A stretch of 64,000 nt of DNA from Haliotis asinina (GCF_037392515.1 NC_090283.1:16067001-16131000); one strand, 5' to 3'. Shown: positions 35,633 through 47,215, numbered from the stretch's first letter. The notes: generated by a model not told the origin, from the letters alone. A program made the numbers and translations.

Positions 35633-35730
35633 GTAGCTTTAAAAAGTCGATATCGAAACTAGATCCCAAAATATGATGCAATACGTCTAGATGTTCTCCA
35701 TTTACAGCCGTTCGCTAGACGGCGCTTTGG

Positions 35731-35740
35731 TATTTATAAA
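35731..35740 (+). promoter_or_regulatory. TATA box of the EPSTI1-like gene
   Basis: TATTTATAAA about 170 bases before the start codon, predicting a start near 35768 and a leader of about 140 bases. Confidence 0.5.
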
Positions 35741-35816
35741 GCGAAATTTCCTCAAAGCTGGGCTCCGTCTCATAATGGCAAGTTGAAACGCGCACAAGGA
35801 ACCGTGACCCAGCTTA

Positions 35817-35826
35817 GGGATTCCCC
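35817..35826. promoter_or_regulatory. Consensus kappaB site
   Basis: GGGATTCCCC fits the NF-kappaB/Rel consensus GGGRNWYYCC exactly. It lies 80 bases before the EPSTI1-like start codon. Confidence 0.55.
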
Positions 35827-35887
35827 AACAACGTAAACGTCAACAGATCAGTTATATTTAGAGAAAACGATAGCACATCCAAGAAGA

Positions 35888-35897
35888 GAAAGTGAAA
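35888..35897 (+). promoter_or_regulatory. ISRE/IRF-like element
   Basis: GAAAGTGAAA matches the GAAANNGAAA core recognised by interferon regulatory factors, 8 bases before the start codon. Vertebrate EPSTI1 is interferon-inducible, which makes the match notable; use in a mollusc is inference. Confidence 0.45.
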
Positions 35898-35905
35898 GTG
35901 GCACC

Positions 35906-36240
35906 ATGAGTAAGACATTCACCGCACGTCCATCAGTTTCTAGCAGGACTCGCGGATCTACAAGAGGACCAGGAAACCAAACTGCAGCCAGGGGTGGATC
36001 CCGAGGACGAGGGACACCCACGGGACGAGGTCGAGGGGCTGTCAGCAATCGATCAGATCAAAACAGGGCAAATCCGTCAACGAGACGGGGAATGTACAAT
36101 CGAGGCGAGATGGGGTCGCGAGGGGGACGAGGAGGAACTTATCCCCCTAGACGAGGAGGGACGTTCCCCCCGAGGCCTGGCGAGGAGGACGACGGGGGTG
36201 CGACCGGAGCAGAAGGGGGAACAGAACAGAGAATATCTCA
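35906..36240 (+). CDS. EPSTI1: EPSTI1-like exon 1 (RGG-rich)
   Basis: 111 codons plus two bases, donor CA|GTAAGC. Higher in GC and CGA arginine codons than the surrounding DNA. It ends with an acidic EEDDGGATGAEGG stretch. Confidence 0.9.
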
Positions 36241-39200
36241 GTAAGCATAGTGTATAACCATATAGATAATTTGATGTCTTCGCATAATCTCATATGCAAA
36301 TAAACACTTAATTTCTCAGGAGACATTTTATTTTGTTAAAAAAAACACTTTTTAGATCAACGGTTCAGATTTTTAAAACTATTTTTCCAAGGTTTGTTGA
36401 TACATCAGCATTGCAACAAACTTTACCAGATTAAATTCTGTCCATCCGTTCTTGATCAACAAGGTGATCAAGTCAACTACTGTCAACTCTGAGAAATGTC
36501 CACATTTCCATTTTTGTGAAAAAAACGTCACCTATTTATTTCAAGTACCAAACTATTTTAAGTAAATGTTGTTGAACCACAAATATATTAATAGTCTTTT
36601 CTATCAGCACAGTGCTTTCCAGAGGAAAAATGTTTCATCTGGAATTATACGTCTTCTTTGAACATCCTAGAACTTCGAATCAACGTATGTTTCAGGTCTG
36701 CAGAAGAAGAAAGAAACGGTTCATTAAACATCATGACTGATGTACAGTGTCAATGTTGGCAAAATCAGTATCTTAACACTAAATTATTGAAACAGATTCA
36801 AGTTAGAGTCAAGATTATGAAGTGCTACCTTTGTTTTGCATCAATTAAGATGAACTTAAGATTGTAACATGTTTTCATATATTCTAATCTTAAACCTGTA
36901 TCACCAGTGTTGAAAATTCAATTTAGACTGTGCTTTTAAAGACAGTGCTGAAGATACCATGTTTCAAACCTGAAGCAAATCTGATGCTGAATTATATCAG
37001 TGTATGTTGCGCGTATGTGGTGATGCTGTAATGTGCAAAAAATACTTACTCTCTACCCAAATCTACATCATGTGTTTATGTAAGTGCTATGACATCCACA
37101 AATGAATAATGCTGAATTCTGCTTAAATTAAAAGATCAATAAAATATTGTCAGTTTTCAAATACTACTATTATTAGCCACAATTTTGTGTTCTATGGCTG
37201 TCACTTCTGGATACAGACAGAAAATACATGTAAATCTGAAAATAACATACATATTGCACAAGGTATTTGAAACAAATAATGCTTTCCTACCTGTTTAATA
37301 ATCAAAGTACACACATTTGAACACTTTAAAACATATTAAGCATGTTAAATAAAATTACTCAATGAATGAGTTAATGACACGATCATTGTTAGCTGGATTA
37401 ACACATGGAGTTGTCTGCCCCTGGCAATACACCCCTCCCTCACACAAATCTATGTGAAATGTGCATCCCTGGTTACATTAAGTTAAAATTTGTTTTATAA
37501 TGGAGAGGATTGATGTGTGCTTATGATAAAAATAATCTAAAGTGTGCCATCGATTGATAAAACAAATTTCAATGTTCAGCAATATTTTAAATTGTTGGAA
37601 AACTATGAAAGAACAGAGCAGACCAACCTTTTTCGCCAATGGCGCCAACGCGGGAATATCTTCTGAAGGGACCAGTCGTTGTTTTTCACCCAAATACATC
37701 GTGGAAAAAGCCAGAACGCGTAAAACAAGGACCCCCAAAATTGGACCAGGTTTTCATGAGTACTACAGAGTTACGTCCCTTGGCAACTCACTTAGTGTGG
37801 ACTTGCTACTTACATACATCCTTTGAATTCTTTCACTGTAAATGAAATAAGTATTTAAGTGACAACAGTGTCACTATCCTCACAAAGCTAAATGATCCAA
37901 ACTCACATACAGCACTGGAGTGTAACACTGATTACAACAGTCGTTGTGCAAGGATGGCATTGTCCCCTGGTATGTCATGGTACATATGATTCCGAATCAG
38001 CTTCTACTGTTGATAATACATGATGTTTCAAATTTTCTTTGGATGCATAAATCATGTTCTTTGTTTTCTTGACAGTCAAGGAGCGTATTCTGTTATCAGT
38101 CCCAATGAGAAGAAAAGGCAACAGATTTCTGAGCGTAGGTATCAGTGACACTATTCACTGTCCTTATTAACATTTGGCAAAGGGGTAGCTTAAAGCATTT
38201 GCTTGTCATGTCTAGGCTTCAGTTCCCTTAATGGGTTCAGTGTGAGGACCTTTTGTAGTGTTTGTCGCTATGAGATTACTGCATTATTGCTAAAGGTTTT
38301 GCTTGGACACATTTTATTTAGAAAAAAAATGCTCTTGGATTTCTCTCACTAATAAGGAGATTGTTAATGAAGGTTCCCTAAATATGGTTATAATGAGTGA
38401 GTTTAGTTTTATGCCGCATTCAGCAATATTCCAGCTATATGGCAGCAGTCTGTAAACAATCCAGTGATCAACAGCAACTGATCTGCGCAATTGGAAATCT
38501 ATGACATTGTGTCAACCGAGTCAACGAGCCTGACCACCCGATCCATTCAGTCGCCTCTTACAACGAGCATGGATTACTGAAGACCTCATTTTCATGGGTC
38601 TCATTGTAATGAACTCAAACAGACTCAGCACTGTTTTATATCTGTAGTTTGCAACCTTACCCTTTCAGGTGCCCAAACTATTCACTGCTGATCGCAACTG
38701 ATGCTTAGTGCGATCCTCCCATGAATCATGAAATCCAGGTTTGCAGAGCACAAATAGACTAACATCTAGTTTCTGAAAAGAATAAACTTTACACCCAAAA
38801 AGGTTTCTAAATCATACCCATAAAGTGGAATGAAAGGGACCTCGAGACTTTCTACACTTGACACATATTCTAGACTTGCATGGGCTGAATTGAATATATT
38901 TGTTTGAGACAGATTAGTTAAAGGGTTGGGTGGTCAAGTTTGCTGATATGGTTGTATGTCATCACATCCCCGATTAGGGTGGTGGGGTAGCCTAGTGGTT
39001 GAAGTGTTGACTTGTCATGCTGAAGACCCGGGTTCATTTTCCCACATGGGTACAATGTGTGAAGCCCATTTCTGGTGATCGCCGCTGTGATTTTGCTGGA
39101 ATATTGCTGAAAATGGCATAAAAACAAACTCACCAAGTCAGTGAGAATCACTGAGTCATGAGTTCTCATGACAACAGATCACCATCATGTCTATGGATGG

Positions 39201-42200
39201 AATATTACTGTGTGGTGTTAAACAACAATGTAAACAGTATTTTTCTGTTTTGAAAACTTGAATCAAATTACTTCATTACCTAACCACCCCACCCCATACA
39301 TACTTGACCCCACCACCCCACCCACTTGCCCACCCTTTTCCTCTGTTACAGTACATCTCAAATGGTAGATACATAGATACCACGGTAACTATGAAAGTCC
39401 GGGCGATGGGTTAGCCTACTGGTTAAAGCAATTATTTTTCCCATCTGGGTTCATTTCACCAAATAGGTACAACATGTGAAGCCTATTTCTGGTGCACCAC
39501 ACCGCGATATTGAGGGAATATTGCTAAAAGCTACGTAAGAACTAACCTCACTCAATCACTTAATAGTCTTTTCTCTTTGCATGTACAGAGGCACGACGCG
39601 AAACAGAAGCTTATGAGAGACACAAAGCCGAGAACAAGCCTGGCCACGTCTCATATCACGGAACAGTAGGTGAGATATAAAGGATGTAATGTCTCATAAT
39701 TGCACAGTGAGATACGGTGAGTGATAAGACATCCCTGCATGCATGACAGATGGATAGCCCAGTGGTTAAACCGTTTGGTTATAACACCTAGGACCTGGGT
39801 TTCAACCTAGGCACTATACATGAACCACAGTGGTATTGCATGAGTAACACAAATACCCACTCACTCACACACTCCTTTACTCACCCACACACTCACACTT
39901 TCACTCACTGACCCACACGCTCACCCTCTCCTTCACCCACTGCTTCACTCATCTGCTTACTCACACACTCCTTTACTCATCTGCTCCTTCACTCACCCAC
40001 TCCTTCATTCATCTGCTCCTACACTTACCCACTCTCTCACCCACTCACTCACTCTTTCCTTGACTCACACACTCCTTCAATCCTCTACTCCTTCACTCAC
40101 CCACTGCTTCACTCACCCGCTCCTTCACTCATCTGCTCCTTTACTCATCCGCTCCATCACACATCTGCTCCTTCACTCACCCACTCACCCTTTCCTTGAC
40201 TCACCCACTCCTTCACTCCTCTGCTCCTTCACTCACCCACTGCTTCATTCATCCGCTCCTTCACTCACCCATTTTCTCATCGGCTCCTTCACTCATCTGC
40301 TCCTTCACTCATCCGCTACTTCATTCATCTGCTCCTTCACTCACCCACTGCTTCACTCACCCACTTACTCATCCGCGCCTTCACTCAAGCACTCTTTCAC
40401 TCATCCGCTCCTTCACTCATCTTCTCCTTCACTCATCCGCTCCTTCACTCATCTGCTCCTTCACTCACCCACTTACTCATCCACTCCTTCATTCAAGCGC
40501 TTTTTCACTCATCCGCTCCTTCACTCATCCGCTACTTCATTCATCCGCTCCTTCACTCACCCACTGCTTCACTCACCCACTTACTCATCTGCGCCTTCAC
40601 TCAAGCACTCTTTCACTCATCCGCTCCTTCACTCATCTTCTCCTTCACTCATCCGCTCCTTCACTCATCTGCTCCTTCACTCACCCACTGCTTCACTCAC
40701 CCACTTACTCATCCGCTCCTTCATTCAAGCACTTTTTCACTCATCCGCTCCTTCACTCACCCACTCCTTCACTCACCCTCCTTCACTCATCCGCTCCTTC
40801 ACTCACCCACTCACTCACCCACGTCTTCACTCACCCACTCATTCATTCATCCACTCCTTTAATCATCCGTTACTTCATTCACCCACTCACTCACCCACTC
40901 ACTCACCCACCCCTCACTCACCCATTCCTTCATTCATCTGCTCACTCACTCAGTAACACACCCTTTCACTCATCCGCTCCTTCACTCACCCACTCTCTCA
41001 CCCACTCCTTCACTCACTTACCCACTCTCTCCTTTACTCACCCACACGCTCACTCCTTCACTCACTCCTTTACTCACCCACACACTCTCTCCTTCACTCA
41101 CTCCTTTACTTGCCCATACTCCTTCACTCACTCCCTTACTCGCTCACACACTCACTCCTTCACTCTCCTTTACTCACCCACACTCACTCTTTCACTCACT
41201 CCTTTACTCGCCCACTTACTCCTTTACTTACCCACACACTCCTTCACTCACTTCTTCACTCACTCCTTCACTCATCTGCTCCTTCACTAACCCACCTACT
41301 CCTTCACTCAAACGTACATTCCCCAATCCTTCACTCACTAACCCACACACTCATCCACTCCTTCACTCACTCACTCCTTTACTCACTTCACTTGCTCACT
41401 CCTTAACTCACTCATTCCTTCACTTCTTCACTCACACAACCCACCCACCCACTCACTCTCACTTACAGTCACGCAGTCAGTCACTCACTCACTGACTGCT
41501 CCAGGATCTCACAAAGTGTTTTTCACTGGCTCCAGTGTAATGAGACTGTTGTGTCTGTTTCAGGAGGAGGAGAGATAACGGAGGGAGAGGCGAGGAGAAA
41601 TATGGCAATGAAGAATATGAACGCCAAGTACAATATGCTGGTTAGTGTCATCTAAAATCATACACGCTGTCATATTGAGTTGAGCTGCACTTATGACACT
41701 TGATAACCCATCTTTGATTTCTAATGAAGAGTTCATGTATTCTCTCCCATTATGTTTCTGACTCGCAGCTGTGTAACATCTTTTTAGATTTCACTACGGG
41801 AAAAATACTAAGTTTAAAGCATTCTAAGACAAAAAACATCAATATCATGAAGAGGGACACCAGAAATGGTCTTCACACATATTGGGAACCCGGGTCTTTC
41901 AGCATGATTATGTATTGGCTCGTCATGTCGAAGACACGCATTCGATTCCTTACATGGCTACTATGTGGGCGGACCATGTCTGGTATCTCACACGTTAATA
42001 TTGCTGAAACTGACAGTCAACTCTCGTCTGTCCGACACTCAATGATCTGACATTCATGTTAATCCGACCAAAAATTAGGGAACCATTTAAAACAGTGATT
42101 ATTTGCTATCCTTAATCCGACATTCTAGCTTTCCGACTCCGACACACCAAGCTAGCAAGTGATTATTGTAAATACATCGTAAAAACATTTGTTAATCCGA

Positions 42201-45200
42201 CAATCAACACAGCTGGTCAGATAATCTGACCAGAAACAGTCACACATGGGTGGTAATTAATGTGTTCCTTACTGGCTGCTGCTTGACACCACTGTCGGTG
42301 AACATCACACTTGTAATTACAAATACAAGATAATTAATTGAGATGATTTAATCAAGAAATAACAATAGAGCAAGCTGTTTTTAGAATTTGCCAAATATAA
42401 CAAATAACTCACACACCTAAGCAATGTTTTCCATGATATCTTGTTGGTAATAAACCAGTTATTAAATATGAGCTTTCAACCAATTCCCAACACTAGTAGT
42501 GATACAATATTGTATTGTTGCTACATTACAATACATGATACAACTCTTGTTGCCAGGAGCAACGGAAAAAGCGAAAGGAGGAAGAGAAGAGGGTCCAGGA
42601 GGAAGAGTTCTTGAAAAAGAAGATGGAGGGCAGAAGGAAGGTGAGTCAGACACAATTTAGTTTCAGGAGACTGAATATATGTAACAGTATAAAAATTTCT
42701 GGCCTTGACCACGTGACCAAGGATAAGCCTGTTGCAAGCTGACAAGGTAAGGATGTCACCGATGGGATGACGCCACGTCCGGCATACACAAGGCCATTCT
42801 AGATCATAGGGAACAAATGTTGGGAATATAACTTTTGGATTACACTTTCTTAGTAAAGTGGAATTATTGTACTTTCTTAATTAAGATCCATTTGCTGGGT
42901 ATGAAACGCCCAAAAATTTCAGCTAGACCACAGGGCTGGTTAGAAGTAAAACTTGCCAGCCTGGACCAAAACTGACATGCCCTAAAAAAATATGTATTTA
43001 CTTAACATAATTACATTAAAATTTGTAAAACATTGACAAGCCTTATAACAATGCAAGAATGAACAATTTATTTCAGATTTGTGTTTAATACTTGAATTCA
43101 TGTTATCACTTCATCATTGTGTTGCACAAATGCAAAGCAAGACAATACACTTTTCACATTGATATAGCACTAATGTGAATACAAGGAAAAATCAAAGAAA
43201 GCCATTGAAAATACATACACATGCATTCAACCACACTCACAGTTTACCTCATCCGACTCATTTTAGTGAGTGAGTTTAGTTTTACGTCACTTTTAGCAAT
43301 ATTCCAGTAATATCACAGATGGGGACACCAGAAAATGGGCTTCACACATTGTACCCATGTGGGGAATCGAACCTCTAGGCTAATCCACTGCCCAGGGCCT
43401 AGATTTTCAAAGCTCTCTTAGCACTAAGATAATCATAAGTGCCATACATTAACATTAATTTTCAACTATCCAAGCGCTAAGAGAGCTTTGAAAATTTAGG
43501 TCCTGGCTCGTATGTGGCTATGCAAGGGAGATAACTACAGGTAAGGATATATCCTATGGTTGAAGGTGTCTGATGAGTTTGTGCCTTTATCCCTGAATCA
43601 AGGTGAAAGTTGTTTTTGTTGATTATGTGAGACAGTGACATCTTAGATATTTTCTGTTGGCAGACCGAGGAAAACAAGAGGCGGGCTGAGAGAGAGGATG
43701 CAAAGAAACATGAAGAAATGGACAGGTGAGGCTCGTTAGTTCTTTTTAAGGTTTTAGAATTGAATGTAAATGATAGACAAAAATGGAATTAAAAATGCAG
43801 TCAACTTTTGGTTAGCATGATCAATCAATTCATTTTTAGCTGCTCAAGTGCAAATATGCTAAAAACTTAAACAGAACTCTATAGTTACCAAAGTCTTTCA
43901 GTTTGAGTACAAGGCTCCAATGAGACCTCCGTTTGATTTGGTGTTTGACCTGCTATTTGATCATTTTCAATAAGATTCTTCATACAAGTAGAAACATCAG
44001 ATTTCATTTAACTCTAAAACTCTGAAGAGGATAAAATGGATCGTGATGGAGCATTAATAAACTTGCAAGAATTACATTGTTGTCAGAGGGCAAGGTTGGG
44101 TTTGGATGTTTTTAAACACCTTAATCAGCAATATTCCAGCAACATAGCGAGTGTCTGTAAATAATCGAATTTGGACTAGACAATCCAGTGGTCAACAGCA
44201 TGAGCATGGATCTATGTAATAGGGATACCATGACATGTGTCAACCAATTTAGTGGGCCTAACCACCCGATCATGTTAGTTGCCTCTTACGACATGCATAG
44301 TCGCGTGTATCACTTTCCATATACACAACTGGAGTGAGTGAGTGAGTGAGTTTAGTTTTACACCACACTCAGAAATATTCCAGCTAAATGCGGCTGTCTG
44401 TAAATAATTGAGTCTGGACCAGACAATCCAGTGACCAACAATATTAGCATCCATCCGTGCTAATGAGTCTGACCACCCAATCCCATTAGTCGCCTCTTAC
44501 CACAAGCATAGTCGCCTTTTGTGGCAAGCATGGGTTGCTGAAGACTTATTCTACCCTTGATATTGGCAGAAGGAAGTTAAAAAATTACATCATCCTGAGA
44601 CTGATAACGTCCTAGTAGTTAAAGACTATTTCTTATGACAAGTATGTGTTACTGAAGGGCAGCTCTAACATGAATCTTCAAGGGTCATAGGGCATGGATA
44701 CATCGGATGTTTTCATAAGAATGCAGTGTGTCATGTTTGAGTTTGGGATGCGATGAATAATTTTTGAGAATGTTAAGTGAAGAACAGTCATAAAAGTTTC
44801 CAGCTTCAAAATATATTTCAATATTTCAGCCATATCGTGTCATATTTCAGTAAATAATGAATTTTTAGAAATATTTGGTGAGAAATAACTATATTGCATT
44901 CTCAGCCAATTTTCATTTAATTTTCAAAGCTGATTGTGTTTATTTATATGTTTGGTTAATTTTTCGACTAGAACTGAATTTTATGAATGTTGTTTGTCTC
45001 TGTTCCAGAATCAAAAACAAATTTCTGGAGAGATTTGAACGATCTGCGCCTAAAGGTAAGACACTGAATACTCTTCATGATGAATGGTTAAGTACTGAAG
45101 TATTAAGTACTGAGTGAATGAGTGAGTGAGTGAGTGAGTGAGTGAGTGAGTGAGTGAGTGAGTGAGTGAGTGAGATTTAAATTTTCCCTCAGCCTTACCA

Positions 45201-47043
45201 TGACACAGTGGCACCAGATATTGACTTCAGCATAGGTCCATTTATGGAGCCACATGGGCTAAAAAATCCCCTTGCCCAATGCCCGGGACAAATCATTTTT
45301 TATTTCATGAAGTGAAATAATGGTATCTTACTTGTCTGTGGGCTGCTAGATAATTTCCACTTATGATTTCAAATTCCAAATAAACTTGGATTTGATTTCA
45401 TATCTGCTCAAAATGTAGCTATTAAATTTCACAGTGATAATAAAGTAGATATGAAATAAATCATTTTTGAAAGCCTCAAAGAAGTATTATGAATGTCAGG
45501 ATCTTCTCTTTTCTATACACGTTTCTCGGCTTTTCTTTGTCCCTTTGTCTTGAGTATCATAGAAATTCTATATGAGAGGATTTAGTGATATTTCAATGCT
45601 GTCGCATTCAAATGACAACAATAATTTTGCTCCAGAAGCTGTTGACCTGTTTTTCCTACAGTAGAGTCTTTGGTTATTTGAAATATAAAACAGTAAAAAG
45701 GAATTAATTTTGGTGATAAATATAATCTCACTAAGTCTCTTTCATCATACCGTCTTTGTTCCTTCATCATCTCAGGAATAGCTGTTTCTTGTTGAGAGTT
45801 GTGTCCCTTGAGCACACCAGGAACCAATAATTCTGGTTTCAAATCACACTTCAACATGTTTTTATCTCAATTCCAGCACTATAATTATTGTGTGGGTTTT
45901 GCCAACATGCTAATCTGAGACCTGCATTGCCATTAATTTTTAATTTCGTAATTAATTTTTGACATTCTGATATAAAAAGAATATTGTTTAAATACTTTTT
46001 CCAAACTTACTCACTCTCGTAACAAACATGACTCAGATACTGTATTGAGTAGACCATTTGTAATCTATGGAGGGGAGTCTGGGATTGTGTAAAAAAAAAG
46101 TCACTGTTTTTTCTGGATTCTGGTAAATTATTTTGGGGTGATTTTCACCCATAACGCATGGATCAAAGGACTGTTATACAAAATTGTCTCTCCTCATGCC
46201 GTGGTAACATTTATGAACTGTGCATTATCCATCATCCATAATATCCAGCAAAAACTCTCCAATAAATCTTCTACAATACCCTGGATGCATCTGCTGCTAC
46301 TTTTGTTATCTCCCTTAGCTGGCTTTTTATCCAGTCAGGTGTTTAGGCTGGGAAAATGAGTGCGGCAGTCACAAGCGTTCTATCATAACTGACTTCTGCT
46401 TCTTTTATCTAACCGATTAAACTTGGCATCATAATTGTCGCAGATTTACTGTGAAAGAGGTAGAGTGAATGCTTGCATATATTTTTTTAAGGTTTCAGGT
46501 CTGTCAATTTGTGTGTATAATTATTTCCCTAAGTCAGAATCACACAGTTAGAAAACCTTCAAGGCTGCAGCCACCATCTTTGTTTACACTGGCAAGCTCA
46601 GATGTAAAGGCTTAACTGATTGGCAAATGTGAGAATGCGGAGCCAGCAAAGGGAGGCAATGAATTTGAATGTACGGTACTAGTGGAAATTCATTGGAATG
46701 TATATCCTGGGGATTATCGAGGATGTTGCTTACCCTGTTGACCGAAGCTGATGTGATTGTCTATGTTTCAGCTGTTCCCTCTAAGACTTCAAGTGCCAGT
46801 GTTGCTATTCCCTCCAGGTCATGTGACCCTCAGCCTCATTCACACCCAGTCAATGAGCCACAGCGCCCAGTACGTGATCAGCCAAAGAGAGAGAGAGACA
46901 CTCATCAAATGAGCTCTGAAATGAACTCTGACCTTGCCACTTTACATGCCATGTTTCCCCAGTATTCTCAAGATGCTATTGATGAAATCTACTCCCAGAG
47001 TGGGTCACTGGAAGTCACAGCAGGAATACTGGCAGATCAATGA
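35906..47043 (+). CDS. EPSTI1: EPSTI1-like protein with RGG-rich N terminus and C-terminal CUE-like domain
   Basis: Eight exons join with matching phases to encode 338 residues: 35906-36240, 38076-38134, 39589-39669, 41564-41640, 42557-42640, 43664-43725, 45009-45055 and 46772-47043. Residues 1-100 are rich in Arg-Gly (ARGGSRGRG, SRGGRGG), a pattern typical of RNA binding. Residues 113-250 resemble vertebrate epithelial-stromal interaction protein 1: GAYSVISPNEKKRQQISE matches the human SAYTLIAPN block, a long charged coiled coil follows, and IKNKFLERFERSAPK matches the human NNAFLDRLQGK end. Residues 302-338 form a CUE-like ubiquitin-binding fold (LHAMFPQYSQDAIDEIYSQ). Human EPSTI1 is an interferon-induced protein linked to antiviral and NF-kappaB signalling. 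Neither the RGG region nor the CUE part is in the human protein as I recall it. The start codon has a good Kozak context (CACCATGA). Confidence 0.86.
37639..37845 (+). other. Unidentified 68-codon open frame in EPSTI1-like intron 1
   Basis: A GC-richer island in AT-rich intron, starting MAPTREYLLKGPVVVFHPNT. The frame is open on both strands and no family was recognised. It could be an alternative first exon, an inserted fragment or chance. Confidence 0.2.
38076..38134 (+). CDS. EPSTI1: EPSTI1-like exon 2
   Basis: Acceptor TTTTCTTGACAG, donor C|GTAGGT. Encodes the family-diagnostic GAYSVISPNEKKRQQISE block. Confidence 0.88.
38396..38599 (-). repeat. SINE-B, internally deleted
   Basis: GAGT run and TTTATGCCGCATTCAGCAAT, with the ATCGAGTCTGGACCAGA block missing, ending near GATTACTGAAGACCTC. 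Confidence 0.85.
38927..38965 (+). repeat. SINE-B core fragment
   Basis: GGGTTGGGTGGTCAAGTTTG and CTGATATGGTTG, immediately before a SINE-A copy. Confidence 0.55.
38976..39134 (+). repeat. SINE-A, near full length
   Basis: GGTGGGGTAGCCTAGTGGTT, ACCCGGGTTCATTTTCC, body and AAACAAACTCACC tail. Confidence 0.9.
39398..39561 (+). repeat. SINE-A, diverged
   Basis: GGGTTAGCCTACTGGTTAAA, a degraded B-box, and GGGAATATTGCTAAAAGC. Confidence 0.8.
39589..39669 (+). CDS. EPSTI1: EPSTI1-like exon 3
   Basis: Acceptor TTTGCATGTACAG, donor G|GTGAGA. Encodes ARRETEAYERHKAENKPGHV, matching the human spacing between the N-terminal block and the coiled coil. Confidence 0.88.
   Translation, partial: RHDAKQKLMRDTKPRTSLATSHITEQ
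39746..39870 (+). repeat. SINE-A whose tail runs into the 1.6 kb minisatellite
   Basis: Head GATAGCCCAGTGGTTAAAC and B-box-like CCTGGGTTTCAACC, shortened body, then CCCACTCACTCACACACTCC leading without a break into the array at 39862. Confidence 0.7.
39862..41500. repeat. 1.6 kb CTCCTTCACTCATCYG minisatellite
   Basis: Sixteen-base units (CTCCTTCACTCATCCG and variants), nearly free of G on the plus strand, in intron 3 of the EPSTI1-like gene. A higher-order period of about 110 bases is marked by CCACTTACTCATCC near 40360, 40468, 40577 and 40697. Long open frames (about 300 and 360 codons) arise only because the units lack stop codons. Confidence 0.95.
41564..41640 (+). CDS. EPSTI1: EPSTI1-like exon 4
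   Basis: Acceptor TGTGTCTGTTTCAG, donor CTG|GTTAGT. Encodes EGEARRNMAMKNMNAKYNML, the start of the coiled coil. Confidence 0.86.
41835..42013. repeat. SINE-A fragments in both orientations
   Basis: Minus-sense GAGGGACACCAGAAATGG to 41910, then plus-sense GGCTCGTCATGTCGAAGACA and GCATTCGATTCC to AATATTGCTGAAAC. Confidence 0.65.
42014..42240. mobile_element. Possible pogo/Tigger-type DNA element fragment
   Basis: Begins CAGTCAACTCTCGTCTGTCC and contains repeated TTAATCCGAC motifs, as at the ends of pogo-group elements. No matching far end was found. Confidence 0.4.
42557..42640 (+). CDS. EPSTI1: EPSTI1-like exon 5
   Basis: Acceptor CTCTTGTTGCCAG, donor AAG|GTGAGT, 28 codons of Glu/Lys/Arg coiled coil (KRKEEEKRVQEEEFLKKK). 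Confidence 0.88.
43265..43395 (-). repeat. SINE-A copy
   Basis: GAGT run, TTTACGTCACTTTTAGCAAT, GGGGAATCGAACC; its head end is interrupted by a MITE. Confidence 0.85.
43395..43504. mobile_element. GGGCCTAG palindromic MITE
   Basis: Terminal inverted repeats GGGCCTAGATTTTCAAAGC and GCTTTGAAAATTTAGGTCC flank a self-complementary body with AGCACTAAGATAATC. About 110 bases, no coding capacity. Relatives at 22511-22629 and 62674-62788. Confidence 0.8.
43664..43725 (+). CDS. EPSTI1: EPSTI1-like exon 6
   Basis: Acceptor TTTTCTGTTGGCAG, donor CAG|GTGAGG, coiled coil (TEENKRRAEREDAKKHEEMD). Confidence 0.87.
44112..44310 (-). repeat. SINE-B, diverged
   Basis: CAGCAATATTCCAGCAACAT through TTGCCTCTTACGACATGC. 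Confidence 0.85.
44336..44555 (-). repeat. SINE-B with internal deletion
   Basis: GAGT run, TTTACACCACACTCAG, and ACTTATTCTACCC head; part of the ATCTGCGCAATTGGGA core is missing. Confidence 0.88.
45009..45055 (+). CDS. EPSTI1: EPSTI1-like exon 7
   Basis: Acceptor TCTCTGTTCCAG, donor G|GTAAGA. Encodes IKNKFLERFERSAPK, the conserved end of the EPSTI1 core. Confidence 0.88.
45111..45174. repeat. GAGT microsatellite with SINE-A remnant after it
   Basis: About sixteen GAGT units, followed to about 45270 by a degenerate minus-sense SINE-A body (CAGTGGCACCAGATATTGAC). It fits an expanded SINE tail. Confidence 0.85.
46772..47043 (+). CDS. EPSTI1: EPSTI1-like exon 8 (linker and CUE-like domain)
   Basis: Acceptor TCTATGTTTCAG, 90 codons to TGA. 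A polar Ser/Pro/His linker leads to the MFP-containing CUE-like helix bundle at the very C terminus. The frame stays open upstream into the intron, but the acceptor and phase fix the exon start here. Confidence 0.9.
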
Positions 47044-47087
47044 AATGAGACAATATGAAAATCCATAATTTTTCCATTTAGCTCACC

Positions 47088-47215
47088 TGTAATGAGTGAG
47101 AATGGTTTTATGTCGCTGATAGCAATAGTGAGGAACTCCAGAAATTGGTTTCACACAGTGTACCCATATGAGGAATTGAATCAGGCTCTTCGGCGAAGAA
47201 GAGCGAATGATTTAA
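47088..47215 (-). repeat. SINE-A, diverged
   Basis: GGAACTCCAGAAATTGG, TTTCACACAGTGTACCC and GGAATTGAATCAGG. Confidence 0.75.

Larger units (their letters stand above)
29924..35730. other. Intergenic spacer between the BOK-like and EPSTI1-like genes
   Basis: SINE copies and microsatellites are listed separately. No exon with convincing splice sites or family motif was recognised. AT-rich unique sequence at 30660-31500, 32600-32900 and 34440-35200 shows nothing further apart from the hairpin at 35211. Confidence 0.6.

Noticed and set aside
40060-41406. Long open frames of about 300 and 360 codons rich in Ser, His, Leu and Thr
   Set aside because: They are translations of the 16-base CTCCTTCACTCATCYG minisatellite in different frames. 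The units simply lack stop codons, and the array lies inside an intron of a well-supported gene.
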